Below, piece by piece: positions 63,911 through 64,000 of a stretch of DNA of 64,000 bases. The position numbers and the translations under genes were made by a program. Positions within the stretch are counted from its first letter, which is position 1; every line of letters begins with the position of its first letter. The notes below the pieces were generated by a model. The model saw only the letters and a list, made by a program, of their open reading frames with translations, did not search any database and was not told the origin of the DNA. This DNA comes from Deinococcus indicus (GTDB lineage Bacteria > Deinococcota > Deinococci > Deinococcales > Deinococcaceae), in contig NZ_NHMK01000031.1 of NCBI RefSeq assembly GCF_002198095.1, positions 1 through 64,000 on the forward strand. Reading direction: 5' to 3'.

Positions 63911-64000
63911 CAGTCGGCACCGGGCGGAACACGAACACATGCCCTTCGGGATCGCGCACGGCGAGGCGACCGGCGTCAGTGACGCAGGGCAGTCCCTCGG
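63894..64000 (-). CDS. VOC/glyoxalase-superfamily protein, 3' end only
   Basis: The last 34 residues of a protein continuing beyond the window: EGLPCVTDAGRLAVRDPEGH then VFVFRPVPTDTDSD. The RDPEGHVFVF segment is the typical end of a vicinal-oxygen-chelate domain. The final codons (TDTDSD) and the TGA at 63894-63896 lie inside repeat copy G. Another minus-strand TGA overlaps the repeat edge at 63910-63912 but is in a different frame. Confidence 0.65.
   Translation of the reverse strand, partial: EGLPCVTDAGRLAVRDPEGHVFVFRPVPTDTDSD

Overview
The window is a 64 kb piece of a GC-rich bacterial chromosome that looks like Deinococcus. The pointers are: a V/A-type ATP synthase operon in the order G-I-K-E-C-F-A-B-D; a glutaminyl-tRNA synthetase with a C-terminal YqeY-like domain; an HU protein with a Lys/Ala-rich N-terminal extension; a protein resembling the Deinococcus repair protein DdrA; and about two dozen genes whose start codon lies only 5-9 nt after a TAnnnT -10 box, the leaderless arrangement common in Deinococcus. 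There is no CRISPR array, prophage, rRNA operon or complete insertion sequence. The content is mostly housekeeping genes with scattered short non-coding repeats.

Layout. 0-8 kb: luxS and lspA (divergent), rpmB, a small stress membrane protein, thrB, tRNA-Pro, an M29 aminopeptidase, beta-carbonic anhydrase, two small unknown genes, 4.5S SRP RNA, tRNA-Leu and rpsO. 8-21 kb: a gamma-glutamylcyclotransferase-like protein, an HtrA-type protease, several secreted, TPR and beta-propeller proteins, a GNAT enzyme, a DUF350 membrane protein, glnS, and a short FtsH N-domain paralogue just upstream of ftsH. 21-31 kb: four tandem DinB/YfiT-like genes divergent from a WYL regulator that is coupled to a CDGSH Fe-S protein gene, then pyrimidine-nucleoside phosphorylase, an FtsB-like protein, a thioesterase, a ROK kinase, an HD protein and a class III CoA-transferase. 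31-42 kb: the ATP synthase operon and the amt/PII ammonium locus, all on the minus strand.

42-54 kb: a DUF4126 membrane protein, the operon unknown-pth-M42 peptidase, HU, a MoeB/ThiF-like E1 enzyme divergent from a PlsY-like gene coupled to a large membrane TPR protein, ubiX, the overlapping ispD-ispE pair of the MEP isoprenoid pathway, and an MFS transporter. 54-64 kb: a penicillin-acylase-family hydrolase, a DdrA-like protein, a metallophosphoesterase, tRNA-Asp and tRNA-Phe, the queuosine-precursor cluster queF-queD-queE-queC, agmatine deiminase, a zinc-ribbon protein, a tandem GNAT protein and the 3' end of a VOC/glyoxalase-like gene.

The most unusual signal is a family of nine copies or fragments of a 135-160 bp non-coding repeat with ATACGGAnTCCG ends and internal hairpins. 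In every copy, one end sits on or within a few bases of the stop codon of a flanking gene, usually with the A of TGA or TAA serving as the first base of the repeat. All calls come from reading the sequence; no database search or folding calculation was run.
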